Shown one piece after another: positions 22,135 to 34,286 of a stretch of DNA of 64,000 nucleotides. Source of the DNA: Hypomesus transpacificus (lineage: Eukaryota; Chordata; Actinopteri; Osmeriformes; Osmeridae). Every line of letters begins with the position of its first letter. Position 1 is the stretch's first letter. The position numbers were made by a program, and so were the translations under genes. The stretch covers positions 894,383 to 958,382 of the forward strand of contig NC_061067.1 of assembly GCF_021917145.1 (NCBI RefSeq). Direction: 5' to 3'. The notes under the pieces were generated by a model. That model was not told the DNA's origin. It saw nothing but the letters and a program-made list of their open reading frames with translations, and searched no databases.

Positions 22135-25100
22135 CTAGTCCTCATCCTTTACCACATCCCTGCCCCTCTCCTCACTCCTCTCCCCGCTCCTCCCCCGCAG
22201 TACTCTTCTCTTGAGGGCATCAAGCTGGCCGCTGGCTAGCGCCCCCCTCAGGGCGGAGAAGAAGGAGCAGTAGTGGGCCGTGTTGTGGAGCATGAGCAGG
22301 ACTCCGGCGAGAAGCTCATTGGTCACTAGGAGGTGATGCAGGTACGCCCTCTGGTGGTTCCGGCAGCAGTAGCAGCCACACCCCTCCACCAGGGGCCCGA
22401 AGTCCTCCCTAAACCTGCAGGTCACAGGGCCAAAGGTCATGGGTACGTGCACTGGTAAATCTCAACCTCTGAGAGCAGACGATATGAAGAACAAGGTCGA
22501 CCAGACAACCTGGAGTGAATCCTCATGTGAGAGAGAAACCAACCTCTTGTCTTTCAGGTTGATCTCAAACCGTGTCATCTGGGTCTGGTCCTCTTCAACA
22601 CAGTCTCCTGGTCTCTCCACGGTCTCTCCTGCGGAGCTCCCCTCATTCTGCTGCAGCACTGCCCAAACACACGCCAATCACAACGCTGTCCAACTCCACA
22701 GGAACGTGGGCAAATCCAATCTCTTCCTACAGCCCCCCTGCCGTCCCTCAAACAACCCTCTCGTCTCGTATTCCAAATCCATACAACCAAAACCAATTGC
22801 ACCATTATGTCCTAATTTCACGCTGCTATTCCTTCTGGAAAAAGGCAGTATTTACTTGATTACACCATCTCTCTCACACACACATCAACAAACAAACAAC
22901 CCAAAAATTCCCACCATGAACAAACAGAATAAGCTTCCTGTCCGCCCAGCTTCATTAAAGAGTTATCAGGGCACTTCCATCGAGAGAGAAGCTACGGTCA
23001 CCAGAAGGGCAAGATGAGCCATACAGTCAGGGAGAGAGAGAGAGAGAGAAGTATCGAGGGAGAGAAGGGGGTGGGGGCTGGAGGGACAGGTACGCGAAAG
23101 GAAGAAGCAGTGAGAAACCAGGAGGGGCTGGCAGAGGGAAAACAAACAGTGAAAATGGACAAGGAGTTGAACTACAAAAGCAAGTGTTGAAAGACACATG
23201 AAGAAAGAGGAAGGGGGATGGGTCTGTTGACTAAACAGGTAGTTTGGCGAGAGAAACAGTGAGCAGGGAGGACGGGACAAAAAAAAAGGAAATGAGAGCA
23301 AGAGAAGAAAGGCGAGCCGAGGGAAAGGACAGATGTGAGATAAAGTGAGCTTTTGTGGGAATGAGAGACAGAGATTAAGATGAGGGGGAGACTCACCCTC
23401 TCAGGGTAGACAGGAGGAGAGGGGGGTAGGGAGAGGAGGTGGCCTCCAGTATGAGCCATCAGGCCAGAGCACAGGCAGACTGGGGTGACACTCTGACACC
23501 AATTCCCCATGGACCACTCTAATTGGCTGAGGAGGGATTTTGAGTCTTTTTTCGGCTCGGTTTGCCGACACCGGCCCTGCACTCACCTCGAGCGAACTCC
23601 ATTACATTCCTTGTGCAGAATCGATTAGTTCTGTCTGACACTAAACCCCTACTTGATATGGAGCTTTGCATTTCTGACACATTAGTCTGGCACACGTTTT
23701 CCTCATAGCTGTGTCTAGCAGATTCAAATATACACTTCCATCTCGTGTCAGATAGCATGACCGGGCATGATTAAATTGAAATGATCACTGAAACTCATTA
23801 AGTCTTGGTATCTCTGCTTACCTACTCCATCTGACCAGACGCTAGAAAATATGTTCTAGCTCCACCAAAGGCATACAATACACACAAAAACCTACGTTGC
23901 ACTCTGCTCTGCCTATGAACTGAAAGCGGGGATACCATGTTACAAAGTGTGTTCATTAATTCACGATGCCTCGCCAGAACGGCTGCTCTTAAAGAGATCT
24001 GGATCCATAGACGAGGGCTATCTCACACAGGGAAAAGGCTTCATATCGACCCCACTGGGGTGAAAATCCCCCTCCAGAATTCTCTAACAGAATAAATATC
24101 TTGCTCAAGTTCATCAGCATCTTGACTATTGGTTGTCTTCAACATAAGCACAATAAGAATGCTTGTCTTTGATCAGGCCCTTATCCAGGATCGTTGTTAA
24201 GACATTAAACTCTACTGGGGCACTGGCCCCTATTTCTCCTTCCGAGCGTGCTGCACACAATGCACTAGACAGTTTTGGCAGTGACATCAATAGTTAATGC
24301 AAGCGCACACATTTATTTCGCATTCATTTGAGCGCAAATACTGTTTTTTTTGTTGCTTTATGTCATATTGTTTTTATGTTTTATTCAAAATAAGCTGACT
24401 GATGGGCCTATCATTTAGAAACTTTCTTTAGTTTTGTAATGTTTTTCTTATGAATACACTGACTAATAGAGTAAATGGTTAAAACCCAAACTTTAGATTT
24501 TAATGGGGCACAGCAGATTTAGACTGCTGGGGCACATGCCCCAGTAAAAAGGGACTAACGCCGCCCCTGCTCCTATGTCGCGTACCATCCTGCTTTGGTA
24601 CCATAACAAGGATTATCTCCAGAAACATCAATTCCATCAGTACAAAGTAACTCAATCCTTTAGCTGTCAATCCCCACCATCAACATGTTTAGGTTCATGA
24701 CTCATGAGGCAATATTTACTCTCATCTAGATTCTGGTCCTTCTCTTCTCCCCTGTTTTTCAACAATAAAATCCTTTCAGCTATCTGATCTTAGTGGCAAA
24801 CCATACCTATAGTACTTCCTCAAGAAAAACAGAACACTTTAGATTTTTACTTTTAAATTTGACCCTCAAATCAGACATGTGGCTCTGAGATGATCCCATC
24901 CCCTGCCTGTATAGTGTGTCTGTCTGTTAAGAAAGCCTCGGACTGTGCAGCACCCCCAGCTGCTGAGGACAGGGTTTCCTGCAGCAATTTGCAGTTAAGG
25001 CGGCCGCCTAAACAACACACGCCTGCCGCCTTAACTACGTCTTAAGTCAAAATAAATAAATTATAAATGCAGGTAGGCGATGTTGAACACCTCTTTCCTT

Positions 25101-25725
25101 CCATCTCCACTGCATATAACACTGTTACATGGAAGATTTCAATAGAAACACCATTATTCATGACCTGAAGTATAGTACTGAAACAAAAAAATAGACTATA
25201 GTCCTTTTAAACTATGCTATGTCTGTCCCATATTAGTGTTAAGTGGGTATGAAATGTCGGTAATATTTCATAGAAAAACATATCTGTGCTGTGTGGTTGG
25301 CTATAGCATCAAGTTAAACATGAATTTGCAGCAAATTTATCAAATGATAAATTATATCCGCTGTGTCACTCTTTCCTGTTCTCCCTTTCATTCCAAACCT
25401 TGACCAACGGCAGTCTCCCTTCTCTGCAGAACACATAAAAAAGCATTTTTTGCTGGAAACCCTGTGAGGTTCAGGAAACACAGGCAGAAAGGGGGTCAAC
25501 ACGTGACAGTACTGCAGCACACCTGAGGGGGGCGCTGTACCTGCTCTCTCAGGGTCGGGGTTGATGTCAAAGTCGAAGTAGAGGGCACAGCCTCTCTCCG
25601 TCACCTGGAAGGGGAAGAAGCTCTCAAACAGGTCCACACCGGCCTCCACACACGCCAGGACCTCGTCAGGCCGCCCCACGCCCTGCAGCAGCCTGGCACA
25701 GCACGCACACACACACACACAGACG

Positions 25726-25757
<32 letters not shown>

Positions 25758-28700
25758 CGGAAACAAAGTCAATGAGCGTGTAAAGAAAACATTGCAGACA
25801 AACCTACGCTACAAACACATACACAAACACACATGCACAAGATACTGGGACACAAATAAGCAGATTACAGCCCTTTCTTCCAGCTGCTGATGATTCATGT
25901 TTGTGTGGACTGGTTCTCCCTGGCTCTCTGCCTCCAAGAGTCAAAGCCAGACCCAATTCCCCCTTCTATAATGACTCCACGCAGCCCACAGGTGGATCAC
26001 ATGCCAGCAGACTGACCCAAAGGGGGGTGCAGCCACTGACCCACCACAGGCCACATGGAGCTCCTGGTCCAAACCAAACCCAATTAGACCCACAGAGGTG
26101 CTCCTGGGCTACTGAATAGACCACTTGATCATCAGCCCCACCAGCACCTCCAGCACCTTTATCCAGTCCTCCAGGACAAGGGGGCTGGGGAGGACACTTC
26201 CCCAGAGACGGGGCCCTGAAGTGAGTGACAAGCTGACGAGACATAGAGCACAGAGAGAAGTTTGCTCCGTCTAGCTCAAACGCAGGCCGTATTCCCAGTG
26301 TGGCATGAAAGCAGGCTGGTTGCTTTGGCTCCCAGGAGAGGGTTGCCATGGTTTCAAGAGAGCATAATAAGTGGAGAGTGATTGGGAGAATAGAAGTGAG
26401 GAACAGAGGGATGAAGGGAGGAGGTTGATGGGGGGGGGGGGATCAGTCTAAAGCTGGGTCTCCAGCAATGAGGAGAAAAAGAATCTCTAAGGTTTAAGAG
26501 TTGGGCTAGAGGGGAGAGAAAAACTATTTGGAGGGAGGGAGGCAGGGAGGGAGGGAGGGATGCAGGGAGGGATGCAGGGAGGGAGGGAGGGTCAGCGGTA
26601 TGCCTGTATTTCATCAAGCAATCACGAAGCAATTAGGATGTGAGGACAGACAGGACGGCAGAAGTGATTGTAGTGAGAAGTCAACAGACGTTGATTTAGG
26701 TAAACAAGCCTGGCGCAGCATTCAATAATGAATGATAGACCTCCTGGAGAGTGAGGCCAGACTTCACATTTAGCACCAATAACTTTGAGAGATGTTGCCA
26801 GCATCGTTTATTTTACGTGACCAATTTATTATTTTTACAATTTTCTAAGAATGTCTCATTCAAAGAATTTTGCCGCAACACCTGGAAAAAAACGTTAACC
26901 TATGTGGTAAAGGGTTAGGTGTAGGTATCAGGCACAGCACATTCAAAGGTGTACCCAACTGTGACACACACCTGGGCTTGTCTTCAGGCAGCTCCTTGGT
27001 TACTGCGGTGATGAGCTGGGTCCTGAGGTTCTGTTCCATAGAGCCCGTGTGCAGCCCGTCCAAACAGAACCCCCCCACGGGCCTCTTGGCCGTCTCTTTG
27101 GCTGAGCGCACCCTCTCCTCCAGGGCATCCCCGCCCTCCACCACCCCAAACACCTCCACGCCCTGCAGCTCCTGCACACACGAGGGGCCCAGAGGTGAGT
27201 GGAAGGTGTGCGTGCCTGCGTGGGCCAGTGCCTACGAGTTTGAGAGCTGGTGGGAGAGAAAAAATCACCTGTGTTTTGTGATGCAGGAGGAGACACTGGT
27301 CCAGGTGGGCCAGGGTGCGGTCCACCGACTTGCGGACCCTCTTCCGGGAGGTGTCACTGGGCCAGGTCTCTCCGTCTGCCATGCTCTGGTACCAGTCCGG
27401 CTGGACGGCCTTCTGGAGCGCCATGAACTTGGCCACCGTTAACTCGATACGCCCACCACTGCCCCACACTGACACAGTCTGCACCCCAACACACACAAGC
27501 AGCATGGTCACATATCACAGTCAGTGAAGCCAATCACACCTGATCCATTGAGAGACATGCATCATCTGGGTTGAGATTGAAGCGTGACCTTGTTGGTGAT
27601 GTGACCTTGAGGGCTCGGAGCAGCGGGGTCATGAAGAGAGCAGTACAAAACTGTGTCATGAAGACCTGCAGAGAAAACATTGAGTCATTTAGCAGACGCT
27701 CTTATCCAGAGCCACTTACAGTAAGTACAGGGACATCCCCCCCCGAGGCAAGTGGGGTGAAGTGCCTTGCCCAAGGACACAACGTCATTTGGCACGGCAA
27801 GGAATCGAACCGGCAAACTTCTGATAATACCCCGATTCCATAACCGCTCAACCATCTGACCCTACTGAAAACAACGGCATACAGTAACACTGCATACAGC
27901 ACAGGACACGGCACTGCAGCAAACTAGCACAGCAGAAGACACCTGCGCCACATCGTACATTATGTTCATTACAGTGTGAATCTGAGACAGGACAGAAAGA
28001 AGGTGTGGTCTTATCAGTGAGCCCAGCCGGGGGAGAGGATCAAGGGGGGAGGGGGGGGGGACCTACCAACCAAACAACAACAACATGCACTGGTGGCACA
28101 CTCACTTTTAATTAACCCATCATAGAGCTCACTGGCCCCTCAAGACACAATGTAATAGTTCCTGTGTGAACAACAAGTGCTTAGACTTTCATTATCCTTT
28201 CAATTTCAGCTTGCCAAGGGCAAGCTTGATGCTATAGCCAACCACAAAGCACAGATATGTTTTTTTACGAAATGCAACATTTCATACCCACTTAACACTA
28301 ATATGGGACAGACATAGCAAAGTTTAAAAGGACTACAGTCTATTTTGTGTTTCAGTACTATCGTTCAGGTCATGAATAATGGTATTTCTATTGAAATCTT
28401 CCATGTAACAGTGTTATATGCAGTGGAGATGGAAGGAAAGAGGTGTTCAACATCGCCTACCTGCAAACTTCCTGAATCCCTGCTTAAACTCTTCCAACAC
28501 TTCCTGGTGTTCCGCTCTGGAATACAAAACAAAATGTAAATGTAAGAGAGAGTGGGCACTGAGGTGACTCAGGTGAATGTGCGTGTGTGCGAGGGTGTCA
28601 GTGTCTCACAGTGTGGATAAGGTGACCTGGGTGAGTGGGGGTAGGCTGCCGAGGGTCTGTAGTGTGTCCTGGGTTAGATGAGGCACTGTGCCACAGCGCG

Positions 28701-28809
28701 TGTAGAGCATACAACCAGGGACATCCAGTGACTGCTGTCCCGTCCTGCCCAGCCCCGTCAGAACCCCCAGCCGACATCCGTGTACCACACGGGACAGTTC
28801 CAACTTCAT
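22135..28809 (-). CDS. qtrt2: Queuine tRNA-ribosyltransferase accessory subunit 2
   Basis: Eight coding exons: 28809-28610, 28516-28461, 27665-27589, 27478-27269, 27171-26972, 25692-25541, 22658-22544, 22414-22135. They sum to 1290 nt (429 aa plus stop), close to the 415 aa I recall for human. All junctions are GT-AG and the phases agree. The protein starts [15 protein letters not shown] and carries the family stretches [27 protein letters not shown] and [17 protein letters not shown]. The zinc site of the TGT fold is intact: C349, C351, C354 (CGCYCC) and H380. QTRT2 is the non-catalytic partner of QTRT1; together they exchange guanine for queuine at the wobble base of GUN-anticodon tRNAs, at the mitochondrial outer membrane or in the cytosol. 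The C-terminus adds a charged [14 protein letters not shown] tail. Intron 6 (2.9 kb) holds hAT-like elements, and intron 2 carries a segment copied inside one of them. Confidence 0.95.
24186..24569. mobile_element. Short hAT-like element (MITE)
   Basis: The ends are imperfect inverted repeats: CAGGATCG then CTACTGGGGCAC at the left, and the complement of CAGGGGCGGCGTTAG then TACTGGGGCAT at the right. The flanking octamers CCCTTATC and CTCCTATG match at 5 of 8 positions, a possible decayed target-site duplication. The interior is AT-rich and non-coding. A similar interior (TTTGAGCGCAAAT) recurs near 55385. Confidence 0.5.
24970..25464. mobile_element. hAT-like element carrying a copy of QTRT2 intron 2
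   Basis: The left end CAGGGTTTCCTGCAGCAA and the right end (complement CAGGGTTTCCAGCAAAAA) form a terminal inverted repeat. Flanks are similar (CTGAGGAC / GTGAGGTT, 5 of 8), so the duplication is uncertain. Positions 25068-25313 inside it are an inverted, roughly 90 percent identical copy of 28225-28465 at the exon 2/intron 2 boundary of QTRT2. No transposase is encoded. Confidence 0.55.
25700..25760. repeat. (CA)n microsatellite next to QTRT2 exon 6
   Basis: The CA run begins within about 10 nt of the exon 6 acceptor. On the coding (minus) strand it reads as GT repeats just upstream of the GTGCCAG acceptor. Confidence 0.85.
26528..26592. repeat. GGGA-rich tract in QTRT2 intron 5
   Basis: GAGGGAGGGAGGCAGG-type units. 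A separate G run (about 10 G) lies near 26431-26440. Confidence 0.7.
27680..27864 (-). mobile_element. tRNA-derived SINE, copy 2 (QTRT2 intron 2)
   Basis: Complete copy in the same orientation as QTRT2. Its 3' tail (GCTAAATGACTCAATG on the minus strand) stops about 15 nt before the exon 3 acceptor CTCTGCAG, so the tail occupies the branch-point zone of that intron. Confidence 0.85.
28225..28465. repeat. Distal arm of 245-bp inverted duplication
   Basis: On the minus strand this runs from the last few bases of QTRT2 exon 2 (TGCAG) through the donor GTAGGC into intron 2. It matches 25068-25313 in opposite orientation, about 2.9 kb away. Confidence 0.85.
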
Positions 28810-29936
28810 ACTGCCTGGAGATCAATCAGCTGGATTAGATCATCTTCTCTAACGGTCCTTTGAGGTGATGCAAACAGAGGAAAGGACTAGACGTTCATTT
28901 TTATGAACGCTTATTGAAAGCATGGATTGCATTTCTAGTTCACCTATTTTCTAAGGAAAAGGCTGACTAGAGCTGGACTATGATGAATCAGTGTTGGTTG
29001 TTGACATTGTTAAACCCACAAGAAATCACATACCCGAGCATCTTTCTGTCTAACTGTGATGAGTGATTCACAGTAGCTAAATAAGCTAACGATAACTAGC
29101 GAGGTGAGAAGTCTTACTTGCTGGCTAACTCAGCTGTCAATGCGGCACTTGAATACATAGAAATCCAACGAAGCCGAACCTTTCATTAACTACTTCACAA
29201 TACTAGCAAGTAAGATTTAGTAACGTACTGCTCACGCAAAATATTAATTCCACACCCTGTCTGCGTGAAGTCGCTCACCAGTAAGCAGCTATATCAGCAT
29301 GTGAGAGGAAGTCGCGGATATATTACGTCACTAGCTAAACTGTAAGGAGTTGGGTTTGACAACAAGAAGCTAAAATCATAAATAAAGAAATGACTCATGT
29401 TAACATATCTTTATTAGTACACAGAAAGTGGGTAAAAGATTGTGTAACAGTAAACGAAACATAAGTTAATTAGCCAAAATTTCAAGGCGTCTAGCCTTGG
29501 GACAAGGGCTTCCAAGTTACCATAGTTACCAAAGAGACTATAAACATGGGAAATGTAGTCGTGTAAAGTCGGGCAGAAGGTCAAGGAGGATGACTTATTC
29601 ACTACAATATCCAGCAGCACATATTTTGTCACCTGTAGTATACAAACAGCAGCACCGTGCAAATGTTTGCTGCGAGAAGCTACAAATACAGTTTTACAAC
29701 TTTCTTGAGAATTACTATTCATTTTGTTTTTGTGCAACTGATTTTTCTTCACAAGGAATATTTAGAGCTAACGTTTATCATAGTGAGATTACTTTTCACT
29801 GAAATTAGCTAATTTATTTGTCCCATCATCCCTTCAGTTAGCCACTACTACTAGCTAAACTAGCAACCGTAGCCTGCATAGGAAACAAAATTGAATGCTG
29901 AATCTGAGTGAGTTGGTGGATTAGCAAATTAATGAA
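28810..29936. promoter_or_regulatory. Head-to-head promoter interval of QTRT2 and CCDC191
   Basis: The two start codons face away from each other across 1.1 kb. Inside is CATGGGAAATGTAGT (29545-29559), whose complement ACTACATTTCCCATG matches the ZNF143/SBS-type motif common in bidirectional promoters. A CRE-like TTACGTCA lies at about 29323-29330. Transcription starts cannot be placed from sequence. A minus-strand 112-codon frame at 29414-29752 is not recognisable and I do not call it. Confidence 0.5.
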
Positions 29937-32900
29937 ATGGCATATCCAATACATAATCCTGATATTTTTCGCTGGAGGAGATTCACCAAAAGTAATATAC
30001 CTGCTTCAGGAAAGGTAAATCTCATACCTATTTATTTTTGTTGATTTAACTTACACTGAAATAAAAAATAATTTTTGAAGTATTAACTTTTTATTACATA
30101 AACATCTGCATAATGGTCGAAGTTAAGCGCCCGAACCTCTGGGAGTCCGCACTTAACCCTGGCATACTTTATACTGATAGTTTTTTAAATATATATATTT
30201 AAAAAAAATAATTTCTTTATGCTATCTGTGCACTGTGTTGGTTTGTGTGTCCACTGTCTATCTTCATTTTTCAGACATTTCCTTTCTGGATGAAATCCCC
30301 CAGTAGAGATAAACCCTAATAAAACTGCCCTCTTGGCTGACTGATAAATAAAGTGAATGGATTATTATCTCACTCTAGCGATATGCTTATAAATGCCTTG
30401 CAGACTAATATAATGCCCTCAGCCATCTGTAGCGCGAGACAGGGCTATTCGAATCTCTGTAAGTCAGGCAAATTTTTATGGCTTAGTTGGAAATGATTCG
30501 TAAACAATATGCTGACCTTAAGAACTGGCAAAGCTTTCTGCAGGAAAGGCTATAATCTGCAGACATCAGGCACTGGCCGGGTGCCGTTTGTAGTATAACA
30601 GCAACCTACTGACCGCTGGCTTGCTGCAAACCTATAACCATTGGTCTGATATGATGATCAAAACAGAGTTTACAAAATACAAACCACAGATATTTTTTAT
30701 AGACTATCTTTGCTCTTGCTTTTCAGTCAATACCTTTTCACAGTTGACTTATTCTACACAGGTGCAGTTGAGTAATGGTGATATAGACCATTGGATGAAG
30801 GTAAGAACTTATTCTTTGACCTTTTGTTTTGGATTTTTGTATGCATGCGCATGCATGTGCGAGAGCGACAGATATATCCTAACATAAGGATGATTTGTAA
30901 GGCATTCGGAAACATCTAGTTCTTTTGTCATTAGAGAGTGGAAATAGCCTCGGAGTTTGCTGTGTCAGAGGTTTTCTCCCTCAAGAAAGCGCCCTCAGGA
31001 ATAAGCAGCCAAGCGACTGCACTAGCCAGCACAGACCAGCTGCAGGACCACGATGAAGCGTACACCGAAGGTAGGTCACAACACAGGAAGTCTCCACACA
31101 AAGCAGTGGACAGAAAGAAAAAACTGTTCAGCAGTTAATAGGTATAAGGAATTCACCTCCATGAATATTGCCTCGTGTAGCCCAGGCTCTGCTGAGTGAC
31201 TGGATGAACAGGAAGTTGTGTCTGGAGATGGAGGGGGAGGATGACCATGTCGGTCCTGGTGAGAGAAGCAGTCCTCCAGCTGTCCTCCTTGTTCAACCTG
31301 CTCATCTGGACTACAGCAATTTCGACGGTATAATGACCTTCACAGTTGGATGAGTTAGGCTGGCTGAAAGAAAACGTGATTAGATTACTAATAGGATGAT
31401 TTAAAGAGCGAATGATGTCAACTCCAGTGATTTTGAATCACTAACCTAGAGTTCTCTCTGTTTCTCATCCCCCCCTCAGTAATTAACTTACACTTGTACA
31501 AATGCACAGATTTATACTCCCATCTGGCTGAGGAGGAAGAGAGCTGTGCAGTCAACAACTTCCTTCAGGACCTCATGGAGCTTGAAGTGTTGGATTCTGG
31601 GACAGTGGAGGACCTGTCGCTGGACTCGGAGCGAGAGAAGAATAGGACCAGAGACCCCTCCATCACCATGGAGGCTCGACACAGGCAGGTGCGTGTCCAG
31701 GATGACATGACGCAGGATCAGGTTCTGACATCTACGGAATCCTTGAGGCGGTTTACATGCTACTGAGTCAGATGGCTGAGCGGTGAGGGAGTCGGGCTAG
31801 AAATCAGAAGGTTGCTGGATCGATTCCCCGCCGTGCCAAATGACGTTGTGTCCTTGGGTACGGCACTTCACCCTACTTGCCTCGGGGGGGGATGTCCCTG
31901 TACTTACTGTATGTCGCTCTGGATAAGAGCGTCTGCTAAATGACTAAATGTAAAATGTAATGTAAATTCTATGAGGGCCAAACTGAATTTGAAGTGATTG
32001 GTGCTGATTAAAGCAATTAGACCAGTTGTATTCTTCCTGATCTATTTCCAGACTTAATGACTTGCCGTGGTTCCTCAACATGCTGTTGCAGGTGCGTGAG
32101 AACCGCGCTCAGCGAGACGCGCTGAAGGAGAGGCAGAGGAGAGAGAAGGAGCTGAGGAGGCAGGCCAGAGAGGAGGCTCAGAGGAGGGACAAGGAAGAGG
32201 AGTGCAGGAGGAGGCAGGAGGCCCGGCGGCAGGAGGAGATGGTGGAGCAGGAGATGGTGCGACTACGTCGGCAGATGGAGCAGAGAAGGAGCCTGGAAAA
32301 GCTGGCCGGACAGAGGTAATGTTATCACAGCAGCCGGGGGCTTGCCACATGCTCCACTTCTGAACAGTCCGAGAAAAGGGACCGATCATTTTTTCATTTT
32401 CAAATTGGAATATTTTTTTTCTGAATTTAATGCATTGAAACCTGTCCCATACAGAGCACAGTCATCAGTCTCCCTGGTCTTTTAGAAGGCAATTGTGAAT
32501 TTCTAACCCGTGAAGGTTACGCAGGCGTGACTGTACTAGGTATGTCCCACAGGGAGAGGGTGAGACTGGACAGAAGGAGGGCAGAGCCGACGCCCCTGGT
32601 GCTACAGTCCTGGTGTGGTCTCCCTGCAGCCCCGCAGCAACAGGACAGAGAGAGACTGCATGAACAGGCACAGGCCAGGGTCCAGATACTAAACCTGAAG
32701 GTTTGTGTGTGTGTGTGTGTGTGTGTACGTGTGCATACATGGGTCAGCGTCACATGTTTGTGTATACATGTGTGATGGAAAATGAGATAGTGTGTTTGAG
32801 CCTCATAACATGTGTACTATGTCACGTGTGTCCTATGTCATGTGTGTCCTATGTCACGTGTGTATTATGTCACGTGTGTACTATTTAACATGTGTACTAA

Positions 32901-34141
32901 GTCACGTGTGTACTATGTCACATGTGTATTATGTCACGTGTGTACTATGTCACGTGTGTACTATGTCACGTGTGTACTCTGTGGGCTAGTGTTTGCAGAT
33001 GCACTTTTCTGGGTGGTACTCTGTACTTCTGGAGCGGAGGGTCCGCATGGGGAAGGCTGCGGCGCTCTGTGATTGGAGAAGACAGCTCAGGACATGGCGG
33101 GCCTGGCGGGCGCTGGTGTGGGCGGGGCGGGAACATCGGGAGGCGGAGAAAACTCAGGAGGAGCTACGAACTGAAAACAGGTAAGGAGAACATGGAGCCT
33201 CTCAGGATCACCATGGGGACACAATCATATCCAGCATATATCAACTCGTCTCATTAAAACCTGTTTTTGCCAGGACTTGGTTATTCTTCCCAAGGGTTGC
33301 TCGATATTCTACCCAAAGGCCTACCCAAAGGCTTCACTAAGCAGCAAGATCAGGAGTCTCTGCTAGTTAGGTTCAAGTGATAACTCAAAGTAACAGCAGA
33401 ATTATTGATACTGCAACCCCACTAGAAACTTCCAGATGGCGAGGGAGAGCGATCGCAGGCGGTTGCTAAGGCGATGCCTGGATGATTGGCGGCTGTGGTG
33501 TCGTGCGGAAGGAGAACGCAGGGAGCTGCTAGCCCAGCAGGAGGAGACTCGAAGCAAGATGGCCGCCCTGATCAGCGCGGCGGCAACGGGGAAACTCTCC
33601 ATGGTTCCTGCAGCCTGTGAGCCAATCACTGTCAGGCCTGAGCCATCTGTGCAATCAGAGGCCTCCCAAGAGGTGAGTGACACTTCATGTTATCTGCCCA
33701 GCTTCACAAAACACAAAAAGGATCGTTCTGTTACCTTTACTTATGCAGGATATCCCATGGTGTATCCTCTTTTGAAAGGAATCCTTCTGTACAGAAATAA
33801 AACCATACATAAACAATGATGCACTTGACTACACTTGCGCACACACCCACTCGATTATATCTGCTGGATATTAACCTAGTCATCCATAGCACAAAACCTA
33901 CAGGTTACACCACTCCCAGGCCATGAATGAAACATTATTTGTATTGTCATTCTGTACTGGTTTTCATATGGTGTTCATACATAGTGTGGTGGCGTCTGAA
34001 CCGAATACAAAAGCGTTGGATCTTCCAGTTCCTGGGCTTGCATGAGCGACCTCATACTCCTCCAAGTTGATCACCCGCACAGGGAAACTTTCCCTGATGA
34101 AATATTCAGAACCTTGCAAGTCTTGCTTTCTCACCAAGGAA

Positions 34142-34172
<31 letters not shown>

Positions 34173-34242
34173 GGGAGAGGGAGAGGGAGAGGGAGAGGGA
34201 GAGGGAGAGGGAGAGGGAGAGGGAGAGGGAGAGGGAGAGGGA

Positions 34243-34286
<44 letters not shown>

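Larger units (their letters stand above)
22659..25540 (-). other. QTRT2 intron 6
   Basis: A 2.9 kb intron. Apart from the two hAT-like elements (24186-24569 and 24970-25464) and a GA patch at about 23030-23050, it is unique sequence with no exon of another gene that I can recognise. Confidence 0.7.

Noticed and set aside
25966..26349. 127-codon minus-strand frame in QTRT2 intron 5
   Set aside because: Falls inside a well-defined intron of a conserved gene, with no conserved motif and no supporting splice signals.
29414..29752. 112-codon minus-strand frame followed by AATAAA, upstream of CCDC191
   Set aside because: The AATAAA near its stop is suggestive, but the translation is unrecognisable and the region is better explained as promoter sequence for two genes.
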